Below, piece by piece: positions 31,547 to 42,925 of a DNA stretch of 64,000 nt (its first letter is position 1; every line of letters begins with the position of its first letter). The notes below the pieces were generated by a model. It made no database searches. It saw nothing but the letters and a program-made list of their open reading frames with translations, and had not been told where the DNA came from. Source of the DNA: Gymnopilus junonius (Eukaryota; Basidiomycota; Agaricomycetes; Agaricales; Galerinaceae). The stretch lies in assembly GCA_015501075.1 (NCBI GenBank), contig JADNYJ010000051.1:1-64000 (forward strand). The letters are read 5' to 3'. A program made the translations under genes and the position numbers.

Positions 31547-32533
31547 CTTTGTAGTGAGTTGTAGAGCAGTTGAAAACTTGGCACTGACTGACCCTTATCG
31601 AAACGCGGTTCCTTTTATGCCCAAAAAATTCTTTCAAGCCTACTGATATTTTTCAAAAGGTCTCCTATTTTTTTGGTGATCTTGCAAACAGTAAGCAAGC
31701 ACGTACTACGTAGTCTACAAATAGAGTAGTACATATGGTCAGATGGTACAGCAATTTTTATAAATCCGGTGGTCAAGCCTTCAGTTCTTTAGATAAAGAG
31801 AATCAATTAGAGAATAGAATTACTGAACATAATTCATACCAGTTGAAATATTTTCAGAGTTTTCCAAGGATGTGGAGGACAGTTGGGCAGTGACCGAGTG
31901 AGTAAAATGCAAATTTATGTTTAGTGTAAGTGCTTGGTTCCCCGTCGGATACCGCATTCTTAATACTTATAAACGCTTCCCTTGGAGCTTAGCCGATAAC
32001 TCTGGAAATCAGTACACGGTGTTCTAACATAGGTAGGCAGGTAACCGGTGACGTCGCGATCCGGCTACTCATGTGCACTATAGCTCCTTTTACATTCGTC
32101 ATAGACCAATTATCTTATGATAATTTACACCTCCTACCCCTCCTCCCACTAGAATTACCCGGAGATGAAATTAAACCGTGAGGTGGGTTCTGTCAGCAAT
32201 AATATACTCACGGAATTTAAGGCTCCAGCTCCAGGCCAGAGAGATGGACACCAACAGCCAACGACCGAATCAAATATTTCCCTTCAAGCTTGGGCTTTTT
32301 GAATAATTACTGGTCGCCATCAGTATCACTTATATGTAAAGCTGCTGGGTGCGAAAACGTGGTTGGTTATATTGTATAAATAAATTTGTGCAGTAGACGA
32401 AGGACTTGGAGGCAACTATGGACTGATGAACAAAGACCTGCTAAGGGGGGCTTCCCCATATTCCTGCAGGTTGAAAGACACAGTCGCTGCTTAAATATTC
32501 CCGCCCATCCATCCACTCATCTGCATTGGTCGA
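31547..32533. other. upstream region of gene 1 and 3' flank of gene 2
   Basis: A TATA-like CATAAAAGG on the minus strand (31611-31619) lies 65 bases before the gene 1 ATG. The segment AACTTGGCACTGAC near 31574-31588 is shared with the gene 2 promoter. Nothing else was recognised. Confidence 0.5.
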
Positions 32534-32991
32534 TTAGTCACAGAAGATACCGTAGCTCTTCCAAGTAGCGACGTTGGTGAAAACGCAAGTGCCGGTCGTA
32601 TCCGTGTCCAACCTCTGCGAAACGCCGCCTCCTTGATTGCTTTGAGGATACAAGCTGACATGGCAATTACCATGAGCAGTGGTGACGACAACGGACGCTT
32701 GAGCGGGGCTGAAGTTGCCCTTGCATGACTGTCCTGGAGCTAGAACGCAAGTGATGGTCGTGCCGGTTCCGCACGCTGAAAAAAAAAAAGGGACATGACA
32801 AGCCGTTAGCTGCCAAGTCGACCTGATATACAATGACGAAGGCTACCTTTACCAGCCACGGCGACGTTAAACGCAACGGGTGCGGATTGACGAGCGACGA
32901 GGCCTTCGAGCTCATTTCCAGCAACGGCGGCTCCCATCGCCTGCTTGGCGAAGAAGTAGATAACGAGGGCAGTGATGCTGGTGAACTTCAT
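32534..32991 (-). CDS. small secreted cysteine protein, intact paralogue
   Basis: Two exons (32847-32991 and 32534-32775, intron GTAGCC...TTTCAG) give 128 residues with no stop. The start MKFTSITALVIYFFAKQAMG followed by AAVAGNE is a secretion signal. The mature part has ARQSAPVAFNVAVAGK, ACGTGTTITCVLAPGQSCKG, NCHVSLYPQSNQGGGVSQRL and GTCVFTNVATWKSYGIFCD, with six cysteines that could form three disulfides. It is secreted by inference; the function is unknown, and such proteins are common in mushrooms that live on or with plants. It is a tandem duplicate of the interrupted gene at 31.5 kb. The start was chosen at the ATG that gives the signal peptide and lies 60 bases after a TATA box. Confidence 0.85.
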
Positions 32992-33050
32992 GTTTGTAGG
33001 GCACTTGTTGTTGGAACTTGGCACTGACCAACTCTGCTCAAAAACATGGT

Positions 33051-33059
33051 CCTTATATA
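33051..33059 (-). promoter_or_regulatory. TATA box of the intact secreted-protein gene
   Basis: TATATAAGG on the minus strand lies 60 bases before the ATG at 32991. The stretch between them shares AACTTGGCACTGAC with the paralogue promoter. Confidence 0.55.
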
Positions 33060-34765
33060 CCTAAGACGTCCCTCTCAATTCCGAAAAGGATACACCGCAA
33101 CCTTGCGTGTTCTTTACCCTATGATCATGCATGGAGTAAGCAAGTACACACCAGAGGTAAGTTTCGCGCAGCGGCCATCGGCTGACACCACACTAATTTC
33201 CGCCAGTTGTACGGCTATCCACGGCATAATCGACCTGGTTTGTGCCACCTTGAAAGTCGCGGATGTATTCTTCGGGCGAGCGCATCCCAATTTCATTGAG
33301 AAAATCAAATCGGTCCATTTTGGCAGAACCATAATGGAACGCCTCCCTATGTGCGAAGAAGATTCTCTGCCACTTCTACAAGTGGGAAATGGGCATCATT
33401 CCACAATGACGCCTAACACGAACCTTGTTCTTGAAATCATTCCATGTCTTTTCCACTCCTCATTTTGTCTGTGCTTCTCGCTTGACAGGCCCTCATAGTT
33501 CAAACGGGGAGCGAAAAGTGCGGATTTTCCACACATTACTACCGTAAGGAGATGCAGCTTCCCTTTATTGTCACGAATACCGAGTTTAGGATCTGTCAAA
33601 GAGTTAGATTATGGAATGGCTTCAAATACAAAGTACAGGTACACTTTTCCATAAAGCAGGGTTTTGCTGCGAACGCGACACTTCACCTATTTTTTTGGGC
33701 TGCATGTGTGCAACGTCGAATGTGGGACTCTCCTACAGGGTGATGGCATTTTACGTCGCTTCTCGCGTCCATGGTCATAAGGTAAGAGTATGGTGGAGCT
33801 GGAACGGCCTGAGATTGTCAGTCAGAAAAAAAAACGTCAAAGCACGGGAACACGTACCTGCCAATTCAATTGTTACCTGTATGAACTTTAGAGAACTCCT
33901 AGATTTGGCCCAAAGGACTTGGAAGGGGGCGGTATTATCTACAAGGACAAACAAAATGGAGTCTTCGGCCGCCACAGGATGCAAGTGGTCGACACTTGAC
34001 ACATCCCCTTCTGCAGTCAATACCCTACGGAAGCCACCTGAGGGCCAGATGACTTGTAAAGCCAACTGATTTGCTCCCCTTAATGAAGTTCTAAGTGTTC
34101 ATGATCAAACGTTCGCGTTCAGCGAGTCTCTTCGTCTACATCTGAAAATAGATTATACGCCATAATCCTATCTTCCCTGGACACTGAAAAGCCACTTTGA
34201 CGTTCAGTGAGTCAGGAATAACATGAAAGTTTGCCGACTCACAATCAAGGGTAAAATTTAAGTACCGAACGCGCTCAATCACCGCGCTGGTGGTGCACGT
34301 TTGCTGTGCGTGCCTGAGCTGCATGAGTACGCCGTAGCGGCAGAGTCAGCTGTAGACATAAACTTCAGGCAAACCATGTAATCTTGATTGCTGGGGTGAT
34401 GTTATTGCCGTATGCAATGAAAACCAACCCATTGGGAGGACACGGAGTCTTGATCCGGATGGATGTTAAACAAAACCGGGTTTCCCTGCTCGAAAGCCAG
34501 CAGGTGATGAGGAGACCAAGGCTTTGAGAGAGAATGTTTTGAGAGAGAAGGTTTCTTCCAGGAAAACCATAGAACAGGACTGAGTCGTTTTAGAGCCATT
34601 AAAAAATAAGGAAGGAATGAACCAACTGACATCCTCCGAGTCCAAGGAAACTGACCAGACGTTTGAGCCTCTTCACGTTCAACTCTATCTACGCTCAAAT
34701 GACATGACAGCTGAGAGTAAGTACTGCTGAGCCAGGACCTGATGGGTGGATAAAGGAAAGAATAA
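33060..34765. other. no complete gene; degenerate coding-like piece on the minus strand
   Basis: Between about 33150 and 33600 the minus strand has segments with protein-like composition in different frames: KTWNDFKNKVRVRRHC, then FHYGSAKMDRFDFLNEIGMR and SPEEYIRDFQGGTNQVDYAV. They could be an old gene or transposon remnant; I cannot name it. The 150-codon plus frame at 33046-33498 looks like its shadow. From 33.6 to 34.76 kb I see nothing. Confidence 0.35.
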
Positions 34766-34837
34766 TCTTTGCTAGTATATCGGTTAGTACACGCGCCTGT
34801 CACGCGCGAAAGCTGGGTTCGACTCCCAGGCGAAGAG
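34766..34837 (+). tRNA. tRNA-Asp (GTC)
   Basis: A 72-base cloverleaf can be drawn by hand. The acceptor stem TCTTTGC pairs with GCGAAGA (one G-T pair), with discriminator G. The D arm holds the GGTTA loop. The anticodon stem CGCGC/GCGCG frames the loop CTGTCAC with anticodon GTC at 34799-34801, and the T arm is CTGGG-TTCGACT-CCCAG. There is no intron. The internal promoter elements sit in the D and T arms as usual for RNA polymerase III. Confidence 0.95.
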
Positions 34838-34842
34838 TTTTT
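34838..34842 (+). terminator. RNA polymerase III terminator
   Basis: A run of five T directly follows the tRNA discriminator base. Confidence 0.8.
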
Positions 34843-36410
34843 AAGGCTGAGCCCTGCAATTATATTTTCATTGTCATATGATGGAGCCGAAATTTACCAG
34901 CATTTTTTATACTAGTATTTTAAAACCACTGGTAAATTCAAGTGACGCATCCCATACCTTTTTATTCGGAGGACCCACGACCGAAGGATAGTGCCGAGCC
35001 GAGAGTGACAGTGACGGTTTGACTTCGTGTCACGCAACCACCCTTCCTCACGCTGAACATAAATCTACTCTCTTTTCTGCCCTTTCGAGGGCGAACGGAT
35101 TGTACTTACGCCTACTCGCTAGGCTTTGAAATGGGACCGAGTGTTTTTGCACTCTTTCTCTTGAACTCTCGCTACATATTCATTGTTTCTTCAGCATCGA
35201 AAGTCGCTGTCACTATAGCCAAGAATTGTAACCGCACTGGGACACCGTCGGAGCTCGGAGAACTGGGAGGTTCTGTGTGGCCAAACATTGCCCAAGTTCA
35301 GGCTGCAATTCTTTTCGCCGCTCGGGCATAAGCTGTTGGAGAAATGTGGGATGTCAGTCCGAGGCCTCGACCTCGGTTGACAATGTTTGTGGAGCACGAG
35401 CATGCCAGAGAATAACCGCAACTGTAAACCAGTACCTCTCCCTTCCTGTTGTTCCTTTCCGTTTATTCCCCCTTTCGATGACATTTTTTTCACTCCATAG
35501 ACTCGCAAGAGCGCGATCCGACAAGCGATGAAAGTGGTTGAAGGAAGCCCGGAACCCAATCATAGGCAATGAACTGCACCCCGTCACACGCACGCTACGC
35601 TATAAGAGTCATGAGATATTACGGCCAAGAATGAAAAGGGTTTTGAATAGTGAGTTGGATATGTTGCTATGTCTATATCGTTGCTCAGCTTTTGATTGAC
35701 AGGTTCTGATATTTAGTATGTATCTTCCGCATTTCTGCTTTACTACTCGGAATGCTTCTCAATGAGAATATCTGCCCCACTGTACCTTTCTCTCGAGCCC
35801 TCTTCTATACTTGTCACTGACATCAACATTCGAGTCGCTCCAGATGTGATTGCATCTCTAATTTTATGTGGTTACTCAAGTCAGGTCAATGAACCCATGC
35901 AGTATTAAGGATCAAGTTCGCAACACTTGGAATACAAATATTAATGAACAAGTTCTCCATTGGTCGCGATGATGCGCCTCGACTGACTCGGATGCTCCTC
36001 TCTCCGAGCCATTCGAGATGATATGTCCTCTCCGCCTGAGGCCGCACTAGCCTATAGGGTTTGCGGCGAGACGAGACGACCCACCATTTTTTCTTACGGT
36101 CCATTTCGAACATCGTCAGTTAAACCATTTTCTACTTACGCAAACGTGCTGAGTGTTATTATCATACGTTCTGTCAACTATTTGTCTTGAAAAAAACCGT
36201 CGACGGATAGTTGACCACATCCTCGAGACCGTGACGTTTCAGCCAGGCACGCAGTGCTCTAATCTTGGAAACGGAAGCAGTCCTCCGGTCATCACTACCC
36301 CTTGTGCGGCTAGAAAAACAGCGAAGCTCTTATATAACTTTTTTGCGTGTTACCCTTAACAATGTCATCGTCGAATTCCCCCCAGCTGCAAGTTACTCTC
36401 ACATGCACGC
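34843..36410. other. intergenic, no gene identified
   Basis: Frames on both strands are below 125 codons and lack coding composition or motifs. No repeats or transposon ends were seen. Confidence 0.45.
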
Positions 36411-37811
36411 ATGTCTTCAGCAGCGCCGCCATCTGTCGCATTTCAGAAGTCGATAATCAACACCGGACTTAATTCTGGAGTATTACTCGCTTTTTTCATG
36501 GGTATAATTTTTCCATTGCGTATCTGTTTTACGCCAGCTAACGCGACTTTTAGGGGCTTATACAGTCATCCATTTCGGTACTCTATACTTGTACAGTGAG
36601 CAATTTGCCCTAATGACTTTTATAGACTTTCCCACTAATGCAATGGTAATTTAGTGACCAGGAGAGCTTCCCAACGCTTCCTTGTTGCTGGATCCATGAG
36701 TGTGATGTGGATCCTCGCCTCGACCTTACTGGGGAGCATATGGTTTGGTATGAACTGGTGTATAGTACTCCATGGAGACACGCGGGAAGACATTGCGCGA
36801 TGCGCACCGCCAAGTTGGATTATTCTCCTGCAGGACCTAACTGAGTTTCTCATAGTCATCGTGACTGACGGGCTCCTCGTGCTGGTAGTCCTTATGCTCT
36901 CTAAACACCCTTTCTCATTCTTTCATAGGTCTGGCGATGCTTCCACATATGGAATCGCTCACTTTGGATCACCGCATTCCCGATATTTCTCACTTTAGTC
37001 GAGATTGGTGCGTCTCTTACGTTGGAGGAAAGTCCAAGGTCTGTCGGAGTTGTACTAAAATAATTCGTGTCTTTGAAAAGGAACTTTCACTGCTGCAATA
37101 ATAGCAATTTCAGTCGATAAATTCACTCCCGATCCAAGACAAGCCTCCGCATACAACTCGTTACTAGCCGCTGCATTTTTTCTGTCTTTTGCTACCACCC
37201 TCATAACGACTTCCCTCATAGGATACAGAATCTGGTCTGTCTCCCACCATCTCAGGAATTCGAAAGGACGGTACAGGCACGTACTCGAAATAACAGTCCA
37301 GTCATCAGCAGCATATGCTCTTGTAATGCTAGCTCAAGCGATCCAAGGTTTTTTACCACAGTCCATAGCTATTAATTTTCCGGCACGCGAATGGGCACTG
37401 CAAAATTATATTGTCAACATCGTTTATCCACTCGCGGTAAAAATGCCCTGCCCATTTTGTCATCGAACCTCACTGAAACCTCATACATGATAGTGTATTG
37501 CACCAACCATCATGGTTGCTCGAGTCGCTCTTCTAGATAGCGAAAATAATACGTCCACAACTCGCGTTCTCTCAGACCTGCAATTTCAAATAAGATCAAC
37601 AAGGGTTGACGAAACTGGTGCAAGGATAGACGCTCAGGTCGAATTGCATGGTACAAATAGTAATTTGCCCAATGTTAAGAAGGATCCAGCATCAAGGGAT
37701 AAAACAAATTACATTCCTATATTAGTTACAGAGTTACCTCGCATCTTACTTTACCTTCCTTTCGTCACATGCTGTACTATACAATGTCCAGGTAATGCCC
37801 ATCTTCCCTGA
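36411..37811 (+). CDS. multi-pass integral membrane protein (mushroom family)
   Basis: The exons are 36411-36501, 36554-36595, 36655-36878, 36929 to about 37040, about 37082-37436, and 37494-37811, all with GT-AG borders. The product starts MSSAAPPSVAFQKS and has hydrophobic segments LNSGVLLAFFMGAYTVIHFG, SVMWILASTLLGSIWFGM, EFLIVIVTDGLLVWRCF, LWITAFPIFLTLVEIG, LLAAAFFLSFATTLITTSLI, SAAYALVMLAQAIQGFL and IVNIVYPLACIAPTIMVARV, about seven in all. A polar, Arg/Asp-rich tail follows. The motif GLLVWRCFHIWNRS is typical of a large family of seven-helix mushroom proteins of unknown function. The splice after exon 4 is not firmly placed. The tail after NVKKDPASRDK may include a misread intron. Confidence 0.7.
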
Positions 37812-38341
37812 CGCCTCTCGGTGACAAAAACTTGCTTGTTAGCTTCACGAAGGGACGAACATCCCTCCGTCCGATGCTTCAGGTCCCTTCGGAATACAGG
37901 TTCTACCTCCGAAGCGGAGATATTTTTGTTGGTTTTGTGGCGACCTTTCTCATTTCAACTTAATGACATTCCCCTGTTCTTCTGGCATCCGGTTCGCGGA
38001 GTTCGCTGATCATGAGAAGTTCCCGATGTGTTCTCCGCCGATCAAACGAGGCCTTTGAATGCCATCTAGCCCGCCTCTTCAAAATTTGCGAAACGTTTTA
38101 TCTTCCCCAAGAAAAAGAAGCTTATCAAAAGTCGGAGATCAACCAGATGAGGACAGGGCTCTGGTCTTTCCAGCTTGCAATGGTCAGCGATTCTCGATGA
38201 GAAATTGGTCTATAGCCCTTGACAATCATTGATACCGTCACTTCTTCTTAGCCCGATGATGCAGCTGTACACGGAGAGCTGGTAGTAAATTGTTTATACT
38301 GGATGGCATACAGTTATAGCATATTGAATCCATGGTCTTCT

Positions 38342-39997
38342 TCAATGTTCCAAACCTGCGTATATCAATTGCTCAAGCTCCGGATAAAGCGTTCTCGCGA
38401 CTTCCTTGTCTCCCCAAGGCAGGATTTGAACACCAAAGACAACAGCAAGGCCATTGGCTGGATCTATGAAATGCTCCGTTCCTGCGTACCCTGCCCCTGT
38501 GACAACAAATGAAGTTGGGTATGCATTTGAAATTATTATACGCACAGAATGCAACACCCTTCTTTCGTTGATTGGGCCAATTCTTCTGATTGATTGCCAT
38601 TGCCGTACCCCGTTGCAAAGAATACGGGAAATCAAAAGAAAAAAGATTAAAGAACTCGTTAATGGATTTCTCGCTTGCTTCAGGGAGTGCTGGGACCCAA
38701 ATGCTACGGACACTTTCCTGTGTCAAAATCGGGTTGGCGACTGGTATGCCGGCTGTCAGGACAAGATGATTAGCGCTGAAATCTTGGAGGAGATTTCCGA
38801 ATTTTACCATTGATTTTTAGAAGGTGACGGAGAAGCTTAAGGTAGTCTCTCATGGAGCTGTATAAACCTACCCCACCAAGGTGGAGCTAAACTGTGTGTG
38901 TGTGATATTAGCACACCTGGATAATACTTGGATATGCAAAGGATTACATACGTTTGGCGGGCGTTCAATTATGGTTTCCTGATTGGACCAAGGACTGAGG
39001 CTTCCATCCTTTTCGCGCCATGACAAATCAACGAAGCGTTCCTTGAGTTCGGGCGTCAGATAGAAAGACGATTCCATGTCTAATGCTTTGAAGATATGTT
39101 CCTTACTTCAGTTCACAGGAGGCATCATTTAGTAGAGATTGAAATAATATGTGAATGGATCAAGACAACCCACAAGAATTGCTCGAGGGTTTGACCGGAT
39201 GCTTTCTCTATGACAAAGCCCAGTACATCTGAACTTCATCCATAAATGACTTGATGAAAGGATCAGTTAAACAATGAGAAAGCTTTTAATGAACGTACAA
39301 TCTGTCCCAGGTTCAAACTTCAAAGGTACACCTGGCAAGTCCCCCTTGTCAGGATTAAAATTGAGTATCAAATGAACGGCTTTGTGCATGTGCAGCGTTG
39401 ATGCGTACCTTCAGCATATTGAACCATTCAGTTAAGCGCATACCGCCCGTTGACATGGTTCCTCCATCTTGAGGATAACACAGCCCACTTGTAAAATTGA
39501 AGAGGTGCCTGACAATCAGTACATTCTTGGCAGGCCTGAACGTCGTTTTAGTAGTAGACAAACTGTCGACTATAACAGGATCGCGGAGCTGAGGTATATA
39601 ATCTGCGACTGGTGTGTCGAAGGCGAGTTTGCCCTGCTCGATCAACTTCAAACCTGCCAGCTTTGAAAGAAAATCGCATCGTCAGCAACGTCCCGGAGTC
39701 AAATTGTCAAAGGATACACACTGCTGTTATTAATTTCGTCTGGCTGCATATCCAGAAAATGCTGTCAGGGTCGACCTTTCAACTGGCAGGATCGTTTTGG
39801 ATTCTCGGACCACCACCATTAAAGTAGATTTCTTCATCAATGTTGGATACCCCTAGAATGAACCCCGGAACCTTCTTGGATTCGAGCGCCTCTGTCTATT
39901 AGTTGGTCAGCCGTAAGGAAGCGGGTTATTGGGGCGATGTGTATGTTACTATGAGGCTATTCAGCGCCTGCTTGCCGTTTGGAGAGAGGGTAGTCAT
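38342..39997 (-). pseudogene. beta-lactamase-like serine hydrolase with two in-frame TGA codons
   Basis: The start is the ATG at 39997 (MTTLSPNGKQALNSLI). Exons give TEALESKKVPGFILGVSNID, FWICSQTKLITAV with the S-x-x-K catalytic motif (SQTK), KLIEQGKLAFDTPVADYIPQ, VRHLFNFTSGLCYPQD, PLKFEPGTD, DVLGFVIEKASGQTLEQFL, FKALDMESSFYLTPELKERF and a C-terminus GYAGTEHFIDPANGLAVVFG to the stop at 38342. This is the class C beta-lactamase/transpeptidase-like family, usually esterases or peptidases in fungi and greatly expanded in mushrooms. TGA codons lie in frame at 39779-39781 (NDPAS-stop-KVDPDS) and 39236-39238 (IYG-stop-SSDVLG). No plausible intron removes them, so the gene is probably dead unless the assembly is wrong. 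Confidence 0.75.
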
Positions 39998-40410
39998 GTC
40001 CAAGAGGAGATTATAAGGAGGTTGTTTAGTCCACGAAACAGATAGTAATACGAAACAGATGGAAAGGAAGATTAGCAGGACCTTCTGACCAAGCTCTTGA
40101 CAATCATCTTGCGACCCGAGTCACAACACTGCCGGACTTTTTATAGTCGGACGAGACCGATTGTCGATGTTTCGTTTATCCTTCGCAGAGCTGCACCAAA
40201 TGTTAGGTAAAATGATTATGAGTAGATGAGGTTAGCAATGTCGAGAATGACAAGCCTGATTGAGAGGTGATTTCTGCGAAAATATATATCATCGTAATGT
40301 TACAAATTAATTGTATGTGCCAGTCAATGGGCGTAGGACGTACTCTATATAATCTATATAAATTATCCTTCCTCAGTCGACGCCCCCTCTATAACCAAAG
40401 GTGAGAAAAG
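39998..40410. other. intergenic region between two minus-strand genes
   Basis: It holds the upstream region of the hydrolase and the 3' flank of the carrier gene. No gene or repeat is visible. Confidence 0.5.
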
Positions 40411-41858
40411 TTATGAAAAATAGGCAATCAACCCGTCATAGACTAAGAAGATAATCCCACTACTAGGCACCGCGCGCGTGACCGTCATCCCACATCCAGC
40501 GTACAGTCCCTTGATTCCATGCCTCACGTACATTTTCTTGGCCGTCCCAAGAAAAGTCGATGCCGCGGAAGGTCGGACTCCAGGCGGTCGAAGTTCTTCC
40601 TCTGTCTGTATCGCGCTCTTCACTGTATCGGCGGGGTAGAACATCAAAGCACCCATTGCACCTGCTATCGCGCCCGATACTGCTGACTCCCAAGGTAATA
40701 ACTCCGACTTTGACACCGTTTTGGGCATGGAAGTGTCGGTGGCTCGTATTCGATGCTCGACAAGCCTCCGGGCTACAAATTCTTTTGTGACGAACCAAGC
40801 AGCAGTACCTCCGGTCTCTCGAACAAGCGTGCCAGTGTGGCCCAGCCATAACCCTCGAACTCCGTATGTATCGACAATGGACCTGATGAGGGCGATAATT
40901 CCTGGTGGTCTGAAAGATTCGACTGAAGCCACTGCTGAAGAGGAAGATTTATAAGCGAGATCAGGCATGGGCATTCGACTTGTATTATGGTGGTGGCGTG
41001 TCTGAGAAGAGCCTTGAGAGGATTGGGAGTTTTGGTGATTCAATGAATGTGAATAGGGATGTGTAGGAGGTGAGAAACTCGGAATGGAACGTCGGGGTAT
41101 TCTTCCTGGAACCGCTGCAGGGGATTGGGATGATATTGGTGGATGAAAGTTCATCATCTGAACTTGCATTTTGCATTTGATTAGTTCTATTGGAGTACTG
41201 TAATAGCAGGAAGTCAGTATACTGACCAAAAAATAGATTAGAAGGAATCCAGACTAACAGGACAAAACTGGTGAGGAAACCGGCTGCGCCAGCAGCGAGC
41301 GCAAGTTGTGGGATTGAGAGTGGAGGCGGCGTTGAAGCGGCCGAGAGTGAGGGGGAAGAAGAAAACGATCGTATGGCGTTCTGGAAAGCAGTATACGCGA
41401 CAAAGACTGACGCGGTCTCTGCCATGGAGCCAACTAAAGGAGCTGGAAGACCCTATCGTAAAGAAAAGCCACATGAATGTAAGCAAGGGCAACCTTACGG
41501 AATTGAAAGGTACATACCCGATAGAGCCCTCTGACGCCTTCCTCCCTCCAGGTCTGAGCCAAGCAGTCCAAAGGTCCATCAAAAGTCCTGACATTCGAAG
41601 ACGAAGGTGTGATTAGTTGGGCCTGTAAACGCACTTTTGCTAGGTCAAAAGGGTATTCAAAGATTTCGGAGACCATCCCAGCAAACTATTAAAAAAGTGA
41701 GCAAAACATCTTTATTGTTAGTTTCGTGTTGTCGCAAATGAAGTAAGTGATGCACTCACGCTTCCGAATAAGATATCCTTCAAAGCTCTCCTCGCCGTCA
41801 GCACTGGCTCTTCTTCAACGGAAGACGACGCGATTTCTCCTGCTTGTAAAGTTGCCAT
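40411..41858 (-). CDS. mitochondrial carrier, ornithine/arginine carrier type
   Basis: Four exons (41760-41858, 41518-41685, 41259-41452, 40411-41197) give 415 residues with no break. The three carrier repeats carry the signatures YPFDLAKVRLQ, TPIELIKCKMQ and YPADTVKSAIQTEEELRP. The third signature and TPIELIK are characteristic of fungal ornithine carriers (yeast ORT1, Neurospora ARG-13), which exchange cytosolic and matrix ornithine across the inner mitochondrial membrane for arginine synthesis. An unusual insert of about 75 residues, rich in Ser, Pro, His and Gln, follows the second signature and makes the protein longer than the usual 300 residues. The N-terminus starts MATLQAGEIASSSVEEEP. 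Substrate assignment is by motif only. Confidence 0.88.
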
Positions 41859-42925
41859 CGCGATTGGTCTCCTTATCGCTTTAAAATTCTAGGCAGGCAG
41901 AGAAACGCGTATGTAGAGTGATAGATATACTTCATGGAGCCATGAGTGAAGGTTAAAGAGCCAGCATGGACGCAGCGAGTCCGAGTGGCAGTTGTGGTTG
42001 GAAGGAGGACGCAATGTGCCCGATGCCGTGTCAAATCATCACCGGTCGGCTCGGCCGCATCCGACAATTTTTGAGATCCTAAAAATAGAGCAACGGCCGG
42101 GCTCTTTAAACCGAATGAGCCACTTGATTTGCGCAATGCAGCCTTAGAAAGAAACAAAAGGTTAAACTACGGTGCGCCTTTTTCTCAAGAGACATCTACA
42201 AGAGTTTTCTTCAACTATGGTGGCACCGAATAAACTATCTACTAAACTGATCGGCCGACGGCAGGCTTTAAGTGCATATCACTGACGTCATAGGGTCCTT
42301 ACCTCCGGAGCCAGCGACGACACTTGCACACACAAAGCTCTCTGCAGCAGAAGTCGACGCCCAGCACATAGTTGAACAGACCCTTGTCATAAATTGTCGA
42401 GTTCTTCCGTCTTTTCCATGATATCCCGTACCTAGCGCTGCCTCTGCTACTAGTCTGCTAAGCTTTGGTTGCCAACTCCTTGTCAACTTCAGGATCAGCA
42501 ACGCTAGTCATCACTGTGGAGCGGAAAATCGAAAACCTTGCCTAGCGGTGCACCTGTTTTTTATCACCCCGTTATCTCAAGCATTTACCCCTGGGACGAC
42601 CGATTTCGTACTTTGGTCCCAGAAAAATGCAGCATCCGCTACAAATGGTTACTTTGACATTATCGACCGTTTCCCGATATGCTAATTTCCCGGATCAAGA
42701 AATACGGGAATCCTTCTTTGGGTCACTGCGACGCGGTAATTTATCAAGAAAGATTGGATATTAAAATATGAAAGAAACCACTCTCCATTTTTCTAGCAGT
42801 CACGAGATGAATTCACCCTTGCATATAAAGAAAACTCCCGATCGAATTTGCTCTCTTCAATCCACCACCCTCGCCCTACCCCAAGTTTATATACCTTCTT
42901 TCTCCTTCCCGCCGTTATCGAAAAG
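41859..42925. other. divergent promoter region between carrier and dehydrogenase genes
   Basis: The two genes point away from each other. A TATAAAG at 42824-42830 lies about 97 bases before the dehydrogenase ATG, followed by a CT-rich leader. A 77-codon minus frame at 42268-42501 has no support and is left out. Confidence 0.5.

Noticed and set aside
33046..33498. Plus-strand ORF of 150 codons
   Set aside because: It overlaps the promoter of the secreted-protein gene, and the opposite strand has better protein-like segments; composition is not convincing.
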